Below are positions 54,217 to 62,931 of a stretch of 64,000 bases of DNA, one piece after another; the first letter of the stretch is position 1; every line of letters begins with the position of its first letter. Under the pieces are notes generated by a model. It was given only the letters and a program-made list of their open reading frames with translations. It was not told the DNA's origin and searched no databases. The position numbers were made by a program, and so were the translations under genes. The DNA is taken from positions 2,852,001 through 2,916,000 of the forward strand of contig OZ241331.1 in the NCBI GenBank assembly GCA_965200005.1, read 5' to 3'. This DNA comes from Aldehydirespirator sp965200005. GTDB lineage: Bacteria; Actinomycetota; Acidimicrobiia; Acidimicrobiales; Aldehydirespiratoraceae.

Positions 54217-54386
54217 CACTCCTGTTTGACCGCCTTGAGCGGCAACTGCAGGCCGCCCAGGAACTCACACTGCGGGTGTATTTCAGAGTGATGTCACACC
54301 CCTGGTTCACAATGGTGACTGTTGTCCGATTCCCGGGCGGCGGCCCCCACCCTGGGGATCTGATCTGTACGAAAGGGTGTGCAGTT

Positions 54387-55508
54387 GTGTCCATTAACAA
54401 TAGTGACGACCGGAACCGTGAGGATCCACGCTTTGATGCTCTCGCTGAGGCAGTGAATGAGGTGTTTAAGTCCGTCGAGAGTGCGTCTGCAGAAGACGAG
54501 GAACAGCAGTATTGGGCCGAGATCAGCCACAGGCCGCCTCAGTTTGGTGATGCTGCGACGGTCTTGGAGTACTGCCTCGACGCGACCAACGACGGCTTTC
54601 TCGGTCTGTTCAAGCGTCCAAGGTTGGGCGACGGGAAGATGATGCTGTCCCTTGATGGCGGACTTTCCTATGCGCTTGGAGCTTCAGCAGTCGCTGCGCA
54701 ATACGCCGCTACCGAGAACATCGGAGCGTTCGCCGACTTCGTCACTAAGTCTCGTCAGGCTGCTCGCGTAGAACACTTCCGGCCTCGTGTGCCCTACGAA
54801 CACCCTGAGTTTGGATGGGTGTACTACGACGGCCCCGGATCGATGGGCACCTACGGCTTCGTCTACGCGATTGAGCAGAACGACCCGGAGCGCCTCACGG
54901 GCTGGGGTTTGTGCGTGAATCCATTTGCTGGCCGCCTTTGGGAGGAAATGGGCGAAGCTCAGGTTCCTCTGATTATCGAACTGCTCGATGGCGTGTCGGG
55001 GCTCAAAATCCGGGAGATTGACGCTGCACTGCGGATGGTAAGCGTGAATGTAGAATACACGGTCAAGGCATGCATGGCGACATCTGGCTTCTATACGCAG
55101 GTTGCACGCGGGAGTGCAGGCTCTCCGCTGGGCGCCATCACTTCGGCACTTGCGAGTGTCGGTCATGAAGCCGGAACTGCACTACCTGTTGTTACTGCAG
55201 CCGTATCAGCAGTCATATCTGGCTCCCGTCGCGCCATTACCGGCGACGAACATGGCGTCGCAACGACACGAGATGCTGCTGCGAGTTGCTCCAAAGCCGA
55301 ACAGGCCTTCAAGTCCGCAGAGGCGATCTTCGACGCCGGGTCCGGTTCTGAGGATGCGCGAGAGCGTGAAGCTTCCGAGGCGGGGCGCCGCTTGCTGCGG
55401 TCGGCCAGGCGATGCCTTGCTACGGCGACGCTCCACCTGAGCGACTCGCCCGCGCGGCCTACGGACCTGGAGACGTCGACCTGGTTGCGGGACTGCCTTA
55501 CGGTTTGA
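54387..55508 (+). CDS. Uncharacterised protein
   Basis: I do not recognise this 373-residue protein (GTG at 54387 after AAAGGG; longer starts at 54276 or 54291 look non-protein-like). The N-terminal third is acidic (SVESASAEDEEQQYWAEI). The middle has YEHPEFGWVYYDGPGSMGTY and GWGLCVNPFAGRLWEEMGEA, suggesting a beta-rich globular domain. A helical Ala-rich part (ASVGHEAGTALPVVTAAVSA) is followed by a charged coiled-coil-like tail (EDAREREASEAGRRLLRSAR). There is no signal peptide. It stands alone on the plus strand between the glycosidase-like gene and a convergent amidohydrolase. Confidence 0.55.
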   Translation: MSINNSDDRNREDPRFDALAEAVNEVFKSVESASAEDEEQQYWAEISHRPPQFGDAATVLEYCLDATNDGFLGLFKRPRLGDGKMMLSLDGGLSYALGASAVAAQYAATENIGAFADFVTKSRQAARVEHFRPRVPYEHPEFGWVYYDGPGSMGTYGFVYAIEQNDPERLTGWGLCVNPFAGRLWEEMGEAQVPLIIELLDGVSGLKIREIDAALRMVSVNVEYTVKACMATSGFYTQVARGSAGSPLGAITSALASVGHEAGTALPVVTAAVSAVISGSRRAITGDEHGVATTRDAAASCSKAEQAFKSAEAIFDAGSGSEDAREREASEAGRRLLRSARRCLATATLHLSDSPARPTDLETSTWLRDCLTV

Positions 55509-55553
55509 GCAGTCGGGGCAGTGGTCCTGGGGCAGGCTCGATCTAGGCGCGGG

Positions 55554-56918
55554 CTACCAGAGAGGGGTTGGTGGGTTTCCTGCTAGCGCCTCTCTGCGCT
55601 CGAAGAGTTCTTCGGCTGCGGCTTGGGCTTCGGCGGCTATATGGGAGACATCAACTGACGTGACTTTGCCGGCGGCGACCAGGTGGCGGCCCTGAACCCA
55701 GACATCGGTCACGTCGTGTGAGTTGGCGGTGAACACTAGGTGTGCTGCTGCGTTGAAGTGTTTGCCATGCATCACAGGCACGAAGTGCAAGCCGCCGATG
55801 TCGACCATGGTGATGTCGGCGTCCTTGCCAACTTCAAGGGTTCCACAGACATCGTCAAGCCCGAGAGCCTTGGTACCTGAGCGGGTAGCCATGTCAAGAA
55901 CGTCCCAGGGATCAGCAGCTGCCGGGTCGAGCGTGCTCACCTTGGCGAGCAACGAAGCGAACTTCATCTCACCCAACATGTCGAGATTGTTGTTCTCTTT
56001 CTCGCCGTCGGTTCCGAGACCCACCGTCACTCCTGCAGCCCGGTAGTGCTCGACTCGTGCCGGGCCAGAAGCAATCTTCATGTTCGAGCACGGGCAGTGA
56101 GACACCGAAGTTGACGTGCGAGCCATCAACTCAACTTCCCGGTCATCGAGCCAGACGCAGTGTGCAACCACCGTCTTTTTGCCGAGAATCCCCCGGTTGT
56201 AGAACTCCTCGATCGGGCGGCGACCAAACAGGCGCAGACTCTCTTGCACCTCCCAGATGGTCTCCGAGGAGTGAGTGTGGATGCCTGTGTCGAACTCCTC
56301 GGCAAGCGCTGCTGCTTCCCGGAACATCTCCGCCGAGCAATACAGCATGTGTTCGAGCCCGACCCAAGAACGCACTCTTCCTCCGGCCGCGGACCTGTGA
56401 GTCTCAAGCAGCCGTCTATTGGAGTCGAGTGACTCGAAATAGTCGTAACGATCTGCGGTGTAGGGCGCCAGGGTGGCTCGGATCCCGATGTCTTCGGCGG
56501 CTTCAGCTGACCCTTCCATGAAGCGCCACATATCCAGAACCGAAGTTGCGCCACCCTGCAGACACTCGGTGTAAGCCATGTATGACGCCGCTTTAGCAAT
56601 CTCGGGTGTGAGGGCGCGGTGTGCTGGATCGACATAGTTCTGGAGCCAGTCGAACAGCGACAACGACTCGGCTGTACCTCGCAACAACCCCGAATGCAGG
56701 TGAGCATTATGCATGCCCGGTATGACCACATGGTTTGTGGCATCAATCGAGGTTACAGCTGCGGCCGCGGGATGGGCCGCAACTTCTTCGACGCCACCGA
56801 CCGAGGCGATCACACCATCGATTACTAATACCGATCCCGGGTCATGAACCACCTTGTTGCCCTCGAGGGGCAACACGATCCCGCCGGTCAACAAGAATGA
56901 CGTCTCGTCGGATTTCAT
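55554..56918 (-). CDS. Amidohydrolase of the TrzN/guanine deaminase-like (SsnA) group
   Basis: A 454-residue metal-dependent hydrolase from the ATG at 56918. Metal ligands: HNAHLH, GIHTHSSET, VVAHCVWLD, and the late Asp in GLGTDGEKENN. SHCPCSNMKIASG is also typical. The group includes chlorohydrolases, 5-methylthioadenosine/SAH deaminases, guanine and cytosine deaminases. The purine operon nearby makes a deaminase of a purine or related heterocycle plausible (inference), but the substrate cannot be read from sequence. Confidence 0.85.
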   Translation of the reverse strand: MKSDETSFLLTGGIVLPLEGNKVVHDPGSVLVIDGVIASVGGVEEVAAHPAAAAVTSIDATNHVVIPGMHNAHLHSGLLRGTAESLSLFDWLQNYVDPAHRALTPEIAKAASYMAYTECLQGGATSVLDMWRFMEGSAEAAEDIGIRATLAPYTADRYDYFESLDSNRRLLETHRSAAGGRVRSWVGLEHMLYCSAEMFREAAALAEEFDTGIHTHSSETIWEVQESLRLFGRRPIEEFYNRGILGKKTVVAHCVWLDDREVELMARTSTSVSHCPCSNMKIASGPARVEHYRAAGVTVGLGTDGEKENNNLDMLGEMKFASLLAKVSTLDPAAADPWDVLDMATRSGTKALGLDDVCGTLEVGKDADITMVDIGGLHFVPVMHGKHFNAAAHLVFTANSHDVTDVWVQGRHLVAAGKVTSVDVSHIAAEAQAAAEELFERREALAGNPPTPLW

Positions 56919-57159
56919 GATGCACAAAAGTTAGCCGCCAACCACAAACCGTGGCCCGCCGGAGGATTGCCTCGCCAGATACCTGTCAAGCGTCCCGTGA
57001 AGCCCGATCGGCAGGCACTCTTGCTTGGTTAGTTCACAGGCCCGCGAACGCTGTAGGAAATAGCAACGGTTCTACCTCGTCGCAACCCAGTTAGGAGCAT
57101 TTGTGAGGTCATTTCGCTCACGTCGCGTGGGCTTGCTAGTTGTTGGCGAGGCTAAGAGC
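56919..57159. other. Intergenic region, nothing recognised
   Basis: About 240 bp upstream of the amidohydrolase and downstream of the SLH selenoprotein gene. I see no open frame with support, no RNA gene and no strong terminator hairpin. It should contain the amidohydrolase promoter. Confidence 0.4.
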
Positions 57160-58284
57160 TCAGGCCAAACTGTCAAGCACCTCTAGGACGAGAGACTCTT
57201 CGAATCGTGACTCGGAATCCCCTATCCGGTTCCCTTCACTATCGAGGATCTGGAACTGGGAGGTATACGGGCTTCCGTAATGACTCCAGACTTCGCTGCT
57301 GACATCCCACAGGTTCGTGAATGTCAATTCGTACCGATCAACAAACGTTGCTGCACGCGAGAGTCCCGTCCAATATGCCGGAGTGATCCCGATCACTTTG
57401 ACTTTGTTGCTGTGTTCTCGAGCAAACTGCTCGACATAGGGCGCTTCGCCCTGACACAACGGTCACCATGGTGCCCAGAACCACAACATCACCGCACTGT
57501 CGCCCATAACGGCTGATCTGAGGTTCACTTCATCGCCGGATTTGATGTGGGTCAGCAAAACGTCCGGAACATCATCACTTAGTGATGTCAGCGACTCGCT
57601 CTCCCGCATTAGCAAAGCACGATGCAAGAACGTCGCCATCTGACCACGAGTAACCGAATCATCCGGGCAATACAGCAGCGGTTCCGCCGAACACCCTTTC
57701 GTGACCTCAGCAGCGGCCAGCGAGTTGATGTCGCTGAGGTGAAAATTCCCCTCGGTGTCGGAGAATCCTGCGCTGGAGGCCTCTTCAAGGTCAAAGGCTC
57801 GGGTCAGAAACGACGCCATCTGCGCTCGCGTGACCGGTTCGTTTGGGCAGTAACTCAAGGGGTCAGATGCACAACCCTGGGTGATCTCGAAGTCCGCAAG
57901 TGCCTCGGCGTATGGCGACCACCACGCCGTTGAGGAGACATCGGAGAATCGGGATTCGTTGCTGGTCGGGTTGGTCTCGCCGATTGCTCGGGTCAACCAC
58001 ACTGCCATTACCCAGCGTTGGATTGGAACATCAGGACAGAAGCGATCGCGTGAGCAGGTACTGGCACGACCGAAGATGTCTAGAGCATCGAGGGCTGCAA
58101 TGGCCGGAGCATGAACACTGTCCAGATCGACATCATCGAAAACACTGTCCAGATCGACATCATCGAAGTCCTGAGCCGTTGTCGGCGATGTCACCAGCGT
58201 GACGGTGGCTGCGATTATCGCAAAGGTAGACACGAGACAGAGTCGACGCAGCCTCGCATCTTGCACCCGTCTCCTCGGAAGCAT
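57160..58284 (-). CDS. SLH-repeat thioredoxin-like selenoprotein (TGA read as Sec at codon 274)
   Basis: A 374-codon gene if the TGA at 57465-57463 is read through. It has a signal peptide (about 1-38), three SLH-like repeats with paired cysteines (for example GCASDPLSYCP, GCSAEPLLYCP), and a TlpA/MPT53-like thioredoxin domain whose active site is VMLWFWAPW-[TGA]-PLC. Beyond it the domain continues (YVEQFAREHSNKVKVIGITP, FQILDSEGNRIGDSE). It is a close paralogue of the gene at 39558. The ATG overlaps the stop of the upstream selenoprotein gene (TGATG), so the two are cotranscribed and coupled. A perfect hairpin starts 10 nt after the TGA. Confidence 0.87.
57438..57465 (-). promoter_or_regulatory. 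SECIS-like hairpin after the TGA codon
   Basis: On the minus strand AGGGCG (57452-57447), loop AAG, CGCCCT (57443-57438): a perfect 6-bp stem beginning 10 nt after the TGA (57465-57463). The loop with its G lies about 17-19 nt from the TGA, as in bacterial SECIS elements. Its place matches that of the hairpins in both homologues. Confidence 0.7.
58114..58167. repeat. 27-bp in-frame tandem repeat
   Basis: Two exact 27-bp copies (58114-58140, 58141-58167) just after the signal peptide region of the SLH selenoprotein gene. They encode a doubled FDDVDLDSV unit, an acidic segment that could bind calcium or act as a spacer. The paralogue at 39558 has one unit only, so this is a recent duplication. 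Confidence 0.95.
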
Positions 58285-59021
58285 CACGCCAGACTATTCA
58301 ACGTCTCGGTAACGCGCTGTTCGCTCCAGGGGAAGACGTCGCTCACACGGTTGCCGGAAGCATCGAGTAGCAACACATCAGATGTGCTGTTCATCCCGTA
58401 ATGCTCCCAGGCATCACCCTGCTGGCTCCACAACATCGTAAACGTAGTGCCTGTGGACATTACGAAATCCTGTGCGATGTCCAACTCACCAATCGAGCCA
58501 ACACCAACGACCTTTAGTTGTTCAGAGTTCTCTCGAGCGAACCGCTCGATGATCGGGGCTTCAGCCCGACAGGTCGGTCAAAACGGTGACCAGAACCAGA
58601 ACATCAAAGCGGTGTCACCAGTTACAACAGATCGCAGATTGACTTGCTCACCAGTCGCAGCATCGAGCATCTCAATGTCGGGAACATCCTCTGAAACCTC
58701 AAACGGTTCAACTACAACTGCGGGAGCGGCCTCAGACTCGCTCGCCGTAGCGTCTTCTGGCTCAGCGGCTGATTCGGCGGCATCGGGTTCAGCACTTGAG
58801 GCTTCTGCCGAATCTTGAGTCGCTGGATCTTCGGAGACTGCGGCTTCTTCGCCGTTCGTGTCGTCGGCCTGAGCATCAGCCGCTGACGTCTCAGTGACAA
58901 CGCCAGCCTCCGATTCCAAAGACTGTTCGGCGGACATTGCATCGGAGGGAACCTCGTTGCTGCCACCACATGCTGCCCCCACTGCAACAACCACAACAGC
59001 AGCAATCAGATTTCTAAGCAT
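58284..59021 (-). CDS. Thioredoxin-like selenolipoprotein (TGA read as Sec at codon 148)
   Basis: From the ATG at 59021, after GAGGATTGAAGAG, the gene has 245 codons if the TGA at 58580-58578 is read through. A lipoprotein signal ends at Cys18 (lipobox VGAAC). An acidic Glu/Ala/Ser-rich linker spans about 22-105. The TlpA/MPT53-like domain then reads LMFWFWSPF-[TGA]-PTC, with the TGA at the first active-site cysteine, and goes on through APIIERFARENSEQLKVVGV and VLLLDASGNRVSDV to the TGA at 58284. It has no SLH repeats, and identity to the two SLH paralogues is modest, so the TGA has been kept across real divergence. It lies 11 bp after the HIT gene. Confidence 0.85.
58553..58580 (-). promoter_or_regulatory. 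SECIS-like hairpin after the TGA codon
   Basis: On the minus strand GGGC (58567-58564), loop TGAA, GCCC (58559-58556), starting 10 nt after the TGA (58580-58578). The stem can extend by TC with GA around one bulged C. A bulge in the stem and a G-containing loop at this distance fit the bacterial SECIS pattern. Confidence 0.6.
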
Positions 59022-59032
59022 CTCTTCAATCC

Positions 59033-59605
59033 TCAAGAGTCGGACAGTTGTTGCCAGGCTGAAGTAATGAGTTCCCAGCACTCCTGGAGCGTCTGGGGAA
59101 GCACTCTCACATCGGCCACAGCAGTCATGAAGTTGGTGTCCGAACGCCAGCGGGGCAGCACGTGAATGTGGACATGGTCATACACGCTAAGGCCTGCTCC
59201 CTCCCCGAGGTTTGCACCAATGTTTACCCCATCGGGCGAGAAGGCCATCTTGATAGCTCGCACAGCATCATGCACAGCGTCCCAGAGTTCCCGCCGTTCG
59301 GTGCCTTTGAGGTCCTCAAGGTCACCAACTGCCCGGTAAGGCAGCACCAGAACATGACCGGTCGAATACGGGTAACGATTGAGGATGGCAAATACCTGCT
59401 GACCTCGCCAGATGATATGCGTCTGCTCGTCGGGCAACCCCGAGTTGAGGATCGCTTCAAACAGACTCTCACTCGCACCTGAGCCATCCGATGATCCCGG
59501 GACGGCGTCGGGAATGTCGCTGGCGTACCCCTCCAGGCCGCTCTCGACTGCCAGTTGATCGGCGCGTATCGCCGGGATACGCCATCCCGCCCAGAGACGC
59601 TGCAT
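59033..59605 (-). CDS. HIT-family nucleotide hydrolase/phosphorylase
   Basis: A 190-residue HIT protein beginning MQRLWAGWRIP, the usual start in the actinobacterial AP4A-phosphorylase-like branch. The histidine triad is HVHIHVL (144-150). It contains an insertion of about 30 residues near the N-terminus (SSDGSGASESLFE). It acts on nucleoside phosphates linked to small groups, such as diadenosine polyphosphates. The thrS-HIT order is common in actinomycetes; here the selenoprotein genes follow instead of pgsA. Confidence 0.92.
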   Translation of the reverse strand: MQRLWAGWRIPAIRADQLAVESGLEGYASDIPDAVPGSSDGSGASESLFEAILNSGLPDEQTHIIWRGQQVFAILNRYPYSTGHVLVLPYRAVGDLEDLKGTERRELWDAVHDAVRAIKMAFSPDGVNIGANLGEGAGLSVYDHVHIHVLPRWRSDTNFMTAVADVRVLPQTLQECWELITSAWQQLSDS

Positions 59606-59680
59606 GCGCTAATCGGTGCGCCGCCGCGCTTGTCGTTCGCCAGGCACCGTCAAATGACAACAGGCGAACCACACACGCAC

Positions 59681-61684
59681 TTAGCGGCGCTCCTCGACCT
59701 CGCTCGCCAACCGTGCTTCGAAGGCTGCAACGGCCACACCTCGCTCGGGCCTCTTCGTGCCTCTCGCATTTAAACCGACAGTGCCTTCGACAATGTCGTT
59801 TGCACCGACGACCAATATGTAGGGCACTTTCGCAACCTTGCCCGATCGCACCCGCTTACCGAGCGGCTCATCGGCTGCCGACACCTCAACCCGGAAGCCG
59901 CTCGCCTGCAACTGCTGGGCCACCTGATTCGCATAGTCACGATGAGCGGCCGCTACCGGCAGAACCTGGGCTTGGACTGGTGCTAGCCAGGTCGGGAATG
60001 CCCCTGCATAATGCTCAAGCAGAACACCAAAGAACCGCTCGACCGACCCAAATAGCGCACGATGGATCATCACTGGAGGTGTCTTCGAGCCATCAGGGGC
60101 TGTGTAGCTCAGACCGAAGCGTTCGGGCAGGTTGAAGTCGATCTGGATCGTCGATAGCTGCCACGAGCGACCTATGGCATCACGCACATCCACATCGATC
60201 TTCGGGCCGTAGAAGGCGCCGCCACCCTCATCGGTCTCGTAATCGAGTCCGTTGGCCCCCAAAGCAGCTCGCAGACCCTCCGTGGCATCGTCCCACAACG
60301 CCTGCTCCCCTACCGACTTCTCGGTGGGGCGGGTCGACAACTTAGCTTGGAACTCACGGAAGCCAAACGCTTCGAGGACGCTCAAGACGAAGTCAAGCAA
60401 CGAAGACAACTCTTGAGCAATGTCATCTCGGGTACAGAAGATGTGAGCATCGTCCTGGGTGAAGCCACGACTGCGCAACAGCCCATGAACCGCGCCTGAG
60501 AGTTCGTAGCGATACACCGCACCAAGCTCGAACAGTCGCAGCGGCAGATCGCGGTAACTGCGCTGTGACGAGCGATAGATCATCACATGAAACGGGCAGT
60601 TCATTGGCTTGGGGTAGTAGTCGCTGCCGTCCATCTCCATGGGCGGATACATCGACTCTCGATAGAAGTCGAGGTGACCCGAAGTCTCCCACAGCACCGA
60701 CTTTGCGATGTGGGGCGAGTACACGAACTGGTAGCCACCATGTTGGTGGCGCTCCCGTGAGTAGTCCTCCATGAGCTTGCGCACCAGCGCACCTTTGGGG
60801 TGCCAAACGGCCAACCCGGGGCCGAGTTCGGCGGGCCAAGACACGAGATCCAGTTCGCTAGCAAGCCGGCGGTGGTCGCGCCGCTCAGCTTCCTTGAGAC
60901 GGTGCAGGTGGGTTCTGAGCTGCTTGCGGGTTGCCCAGGCCGTGCCGTAGATCCGCTGCAACATTGGGTTGCGTTCGTTGCCACGCCAGTAAGCACCGCT
61001 CACCCGTTGCAAAGCGAAGTGCCCCAGTCGACCCGTCGAGGGGACATGGGGCCCGAGGCACAAGTCAACAAAACCGTCACCGTTGCTGTCGGTGTCCGCA
61101 TCGGTTTCGCGGTTCAGGTAGCAACTGACGGTTCCGCCCGCGCTTGCCTCAGAAGCGAGGTCACCACCGTCTGTGCTGGCGCCACCTGCTACAGCCTCAA
61201 TAATGGCGCGCTTGTACGGGTGTTCTGCAAAGAGCTCAAGCGCCTCGTCGGCGGGCATCTCGATGCGTTCAAAAGGCTGATCCTTCGCCACAATCTCGAG
61301 CATGCGAGCCTGGATGCGATCGAGGTCGGCGTCGGTGAAGGTTGCACCGTCCGGTAGTTCGAAGTCGTAGTAGAAGCCGTGCTCGATCGGTGGTCCGATC
61401 GCAAACGTCGCACCCGGATAGAGGTCGAGAACAGCCTGTGCCAGTACATGAGCGGTCGAGTGGCGGATCGTGTGAAGGCCTCGTGGCGTCGATGCAGTAA
61501 CAATCTCGACGCTGGAACTAGCGGGCAGAGGCGCTCCGAGATCCCGTTCGTCTCCGTCGACGACTGCCACAACAGCCTGGGCCGCGAGCCGTGGCCCAAT
61601 GCTCGCTGCTAGGTCAGCGGCACTCGCACCACCAGGAAGTTCGCGACTCGACCCATCAGGCAGGGTGACCAAGATCTGAGACAT
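59681..61684 (-). CDS. thrS: Threonyl-tRNA synthetase
   Basis: A 667-residue class II synthetase: N-terminal TGS domain (ILVTLPDGSSRELPGGASA), second additional/editing domain with the HxxxH-type metal site (RHSTAHVLAQAV), catalytic core with motif 2 region (FELGAVYRYE, GLLRSRGFTQDDAHIFC) and motif 3 (VMIHRALFGSVERFFGVLLE), and an anticodon-binding domain (APVQAQVLPVAAAH). It charges tRNA-Thr in the cytoplasm. Length and domain order are normal; a stretch near residues 175-200 (GGASTDGGDLASEASAGG) is an unusual Gly/Ser-rich insertion in the editing region. Confidence 0.97.
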   Translation of the reverse strand: MSQILVTLPDGSSRELPGGASAADLAASIGPRLAAQAVVAVVDGDERDLGAPLPASSSVEIVTASTPRGLHTIRHSTAHVLAQAVLDLYPGATFAIGPPIEHGFYYDFELPDGATFTDADLDRIQARMLEIVAKDQPFERIEMPADEALELFAEHPYKRAIIEAVAGGASTDGGDLASEASAGGTVSCYLNRETDADTDSNGDGFVDLCLGPHVPSTGRLGHFALQRVSGAYWRGNERNPMLQRIYGTAWATRKQLRTHLHRLKEAERRDHRRLASELDLVSWPAELGPGLAVWHPKGALVRKLMEDYSRERHQHGGYQFVYSPHIAKSVLWETSGHLDFYRESMYPPMEMDGSDYYPKPMNCPFHVMIYRSSQRSYRDLPLRLFELGAVYRYELSGAVHGLLRSRGFTQDDAHIFCTRDDIAQELSSLLDFVLSVLEAFGFREFQAKLSTRPTEKSVGEQALWDDATEGLRAALGANGLDYETDEGGGAFYGPKIDVDVRDAIGRSWQLSTIQIDFNLPERFGLSYTAPDGSKTPPVMIHRALFGSVERFFGVLLEHYAGAFPTWLAPVQAQVLPVAAAHRDYANQVAQQLQASGFRVEVSAADEPLGKRVRSGKVAKVPYILVVGANDIVEGTVGLNARGTKRPERGVAVAAFEARLASEVEERR

Positions 61685-61773
61685 ATCTCCGCTCTAGCAC
61701 GAACAGACATCGGACATATGGCATCAAGGCTACCTGTCCTCACTCCTCTGACCCTCCGACGCAACCCACGGCG

Positions 61774-62916
61774 TTAGGTGAGGGTCACACCGAGGAGGGT
61801 GGCGGCGGATCGCACACCAACTCCGGCGTTCGCTGCGGTGTCGATCGTTGCGAGGGCGGCGGGTACGTCTAGGTCGTTGTCGATGCAGGCGCGGACATCG
61901 GAGAGTAGTCCAGCATCCACGGCGGAGGCCGCGTCCGCACTTGCTGCTCTCCACAACTTGAGCCGGTTACGGGCTTCAATCAGCAGGCCATCGTGCCAGG
62001 GCCAGGGTGTTCTGTAGTGCTGTGACATGAGTGCGAGACGAATGACCATCGGATCTTCACGCTGGCGCAACTCATGCACGAACACCAGGTTGCCTAACGA
62101 CTTGGACATCTTGGAGCCCTGATAGTGGACCAACGCCTGATGTAACCAGTGGCGCACAAATGGTTTGCCGGTTACTGCCTCGGATTGCGTCCGCTCACAC
62201 TCATGGTGCGGGTACAGCAGATCCGCACCATCACCATGTAAGTCGATCGTGTCGCCCAGTTCGCGCAGCGCCAGAGTTGAACACTCAACATGCCAACCTG
62301 GACGCCCCCGACCCCAGCGTGATTCCCAGGCAGGCTCACCCAGCCGGGCGCGCTGCCACAACACAAAGTCGAGCGGATCGCGCTTGTTGGGATCATCGGG
62401 ATCGTCGCGCCACTCACGTGCCATGGCGATCATGCGCGCACGACCGAAGCGTGACAGCGACCCGAACCCGTCGAAGGCAGCGGTGTCGAAATAGACGCTT
62501 CCGCCCGAGCAATACGCGAAGCCCCGCTGAAGTGCCTTGTGGATGAAGCCTCGGATGTCAGGAATAGCAGACGTTGCCCGGGGCTCTGATGCAGGCGGCA
62601 AAGTGTTCAAGGCTGCCATATCGTCATCGAAGCTTTTTGTCTGATGAAACGCCAGATCAAGATAGTGAACGTCACGTTGCTTGGCTGCGGCCAGTATGTC
62701 GTCATCCACGTCTGTGATGTTGCGCACGCAGCGAGTCCGGTGCCCCATGTCACGCAGCCGCCGCTGCAGCACGTCATAGGTGATATAGGTCGCCGCGTGG
62801 CCCAGGTGGGTGGCGTCATATGGTGTGATCCCACACACATAGATCTTCACGGTCTCTGGAGCCTCAAAGTTCACTACAGCAGCACGGGCAGTGTCGTAAA
62901 GACGCACGCTTCTCAA
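61774..62916 (-). CDS. mshC: MshC-type cysteine:glucosaminyl inositol ligase (mycothiol synthesis)
   Basis: A 380-residue class I synthetase-like enzyme. IYVCGITPYDATHLGHAATY is the MshC form of the HIGH region (cysteinyl-tRNA synthetases have CGPTVYD), with zinc Cys28. GWHVECSTLAL, LLYPHHECER and SKMSKSLGNLVFV complete the active site. It joins cysteine to GlcN-inositol using ATP, the third step to mycothiol. A shortened cysteinyl-tRNA synthetase is the alternative. I take the TTG at 62916; a GTG at 62907 is possible. The divergent fabI start is only 15 bp away, leaving almost no leader. Low-molecular-weight thiol synthesis close to Sec-dependent thiol proteins is suggestive. Confidence 0.82.
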   Translation of the reverse strand: MRSVRLYDTARAAVVNFEAPETVKIYVCGITPYDATHLGHAATYITYDVLQRRLRDMGHRTRCVRNITDVDDDILAAAKQRDVHYLDLAFHQTKSFDDDMAALNTLPPASEPRATSAIPDIRGFIHKALQRGFAYCSGGSVYFDTAAFDGFGSLSRFGRARMIAMAREWRDDPDDPNKRDPLDFVLWQRARLGEPAWESRWGRGRPGWHVECSTLALRELGDTIDLHGDGADLLYPHHECERTQSEAVTGKPFVRHWLHQALVHYQGSKMSKSLGNLVFVHELRQREDPMVIRLALMSQHYRTPWPWHDGLLIEARNRLKLWRAASADAASAVDAGLLSDVRACIDNDLDVPAALATIDTAANAGVGVRSAATLLGVTLT

Positions 62917-62931
62917 GGTACTGTTGCGCGG

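Noticed and set aside
57463..57465. Reading the three TGA codons simply as gene ends or pseudogene stops
   Set aside because: All three occur at the same catalytic position in diverged proteins, the frame and fold continue afterwards, and each has a hairpin at the same distance. Chance nonsense mutations would not cluster this way.
62644..62931. N-terminal extension of the FabI frame
   Set aside because: It lies antisense to conserved MshC motifs. FabI proteins begin MGxLxGK, matching the ATG at 62932.
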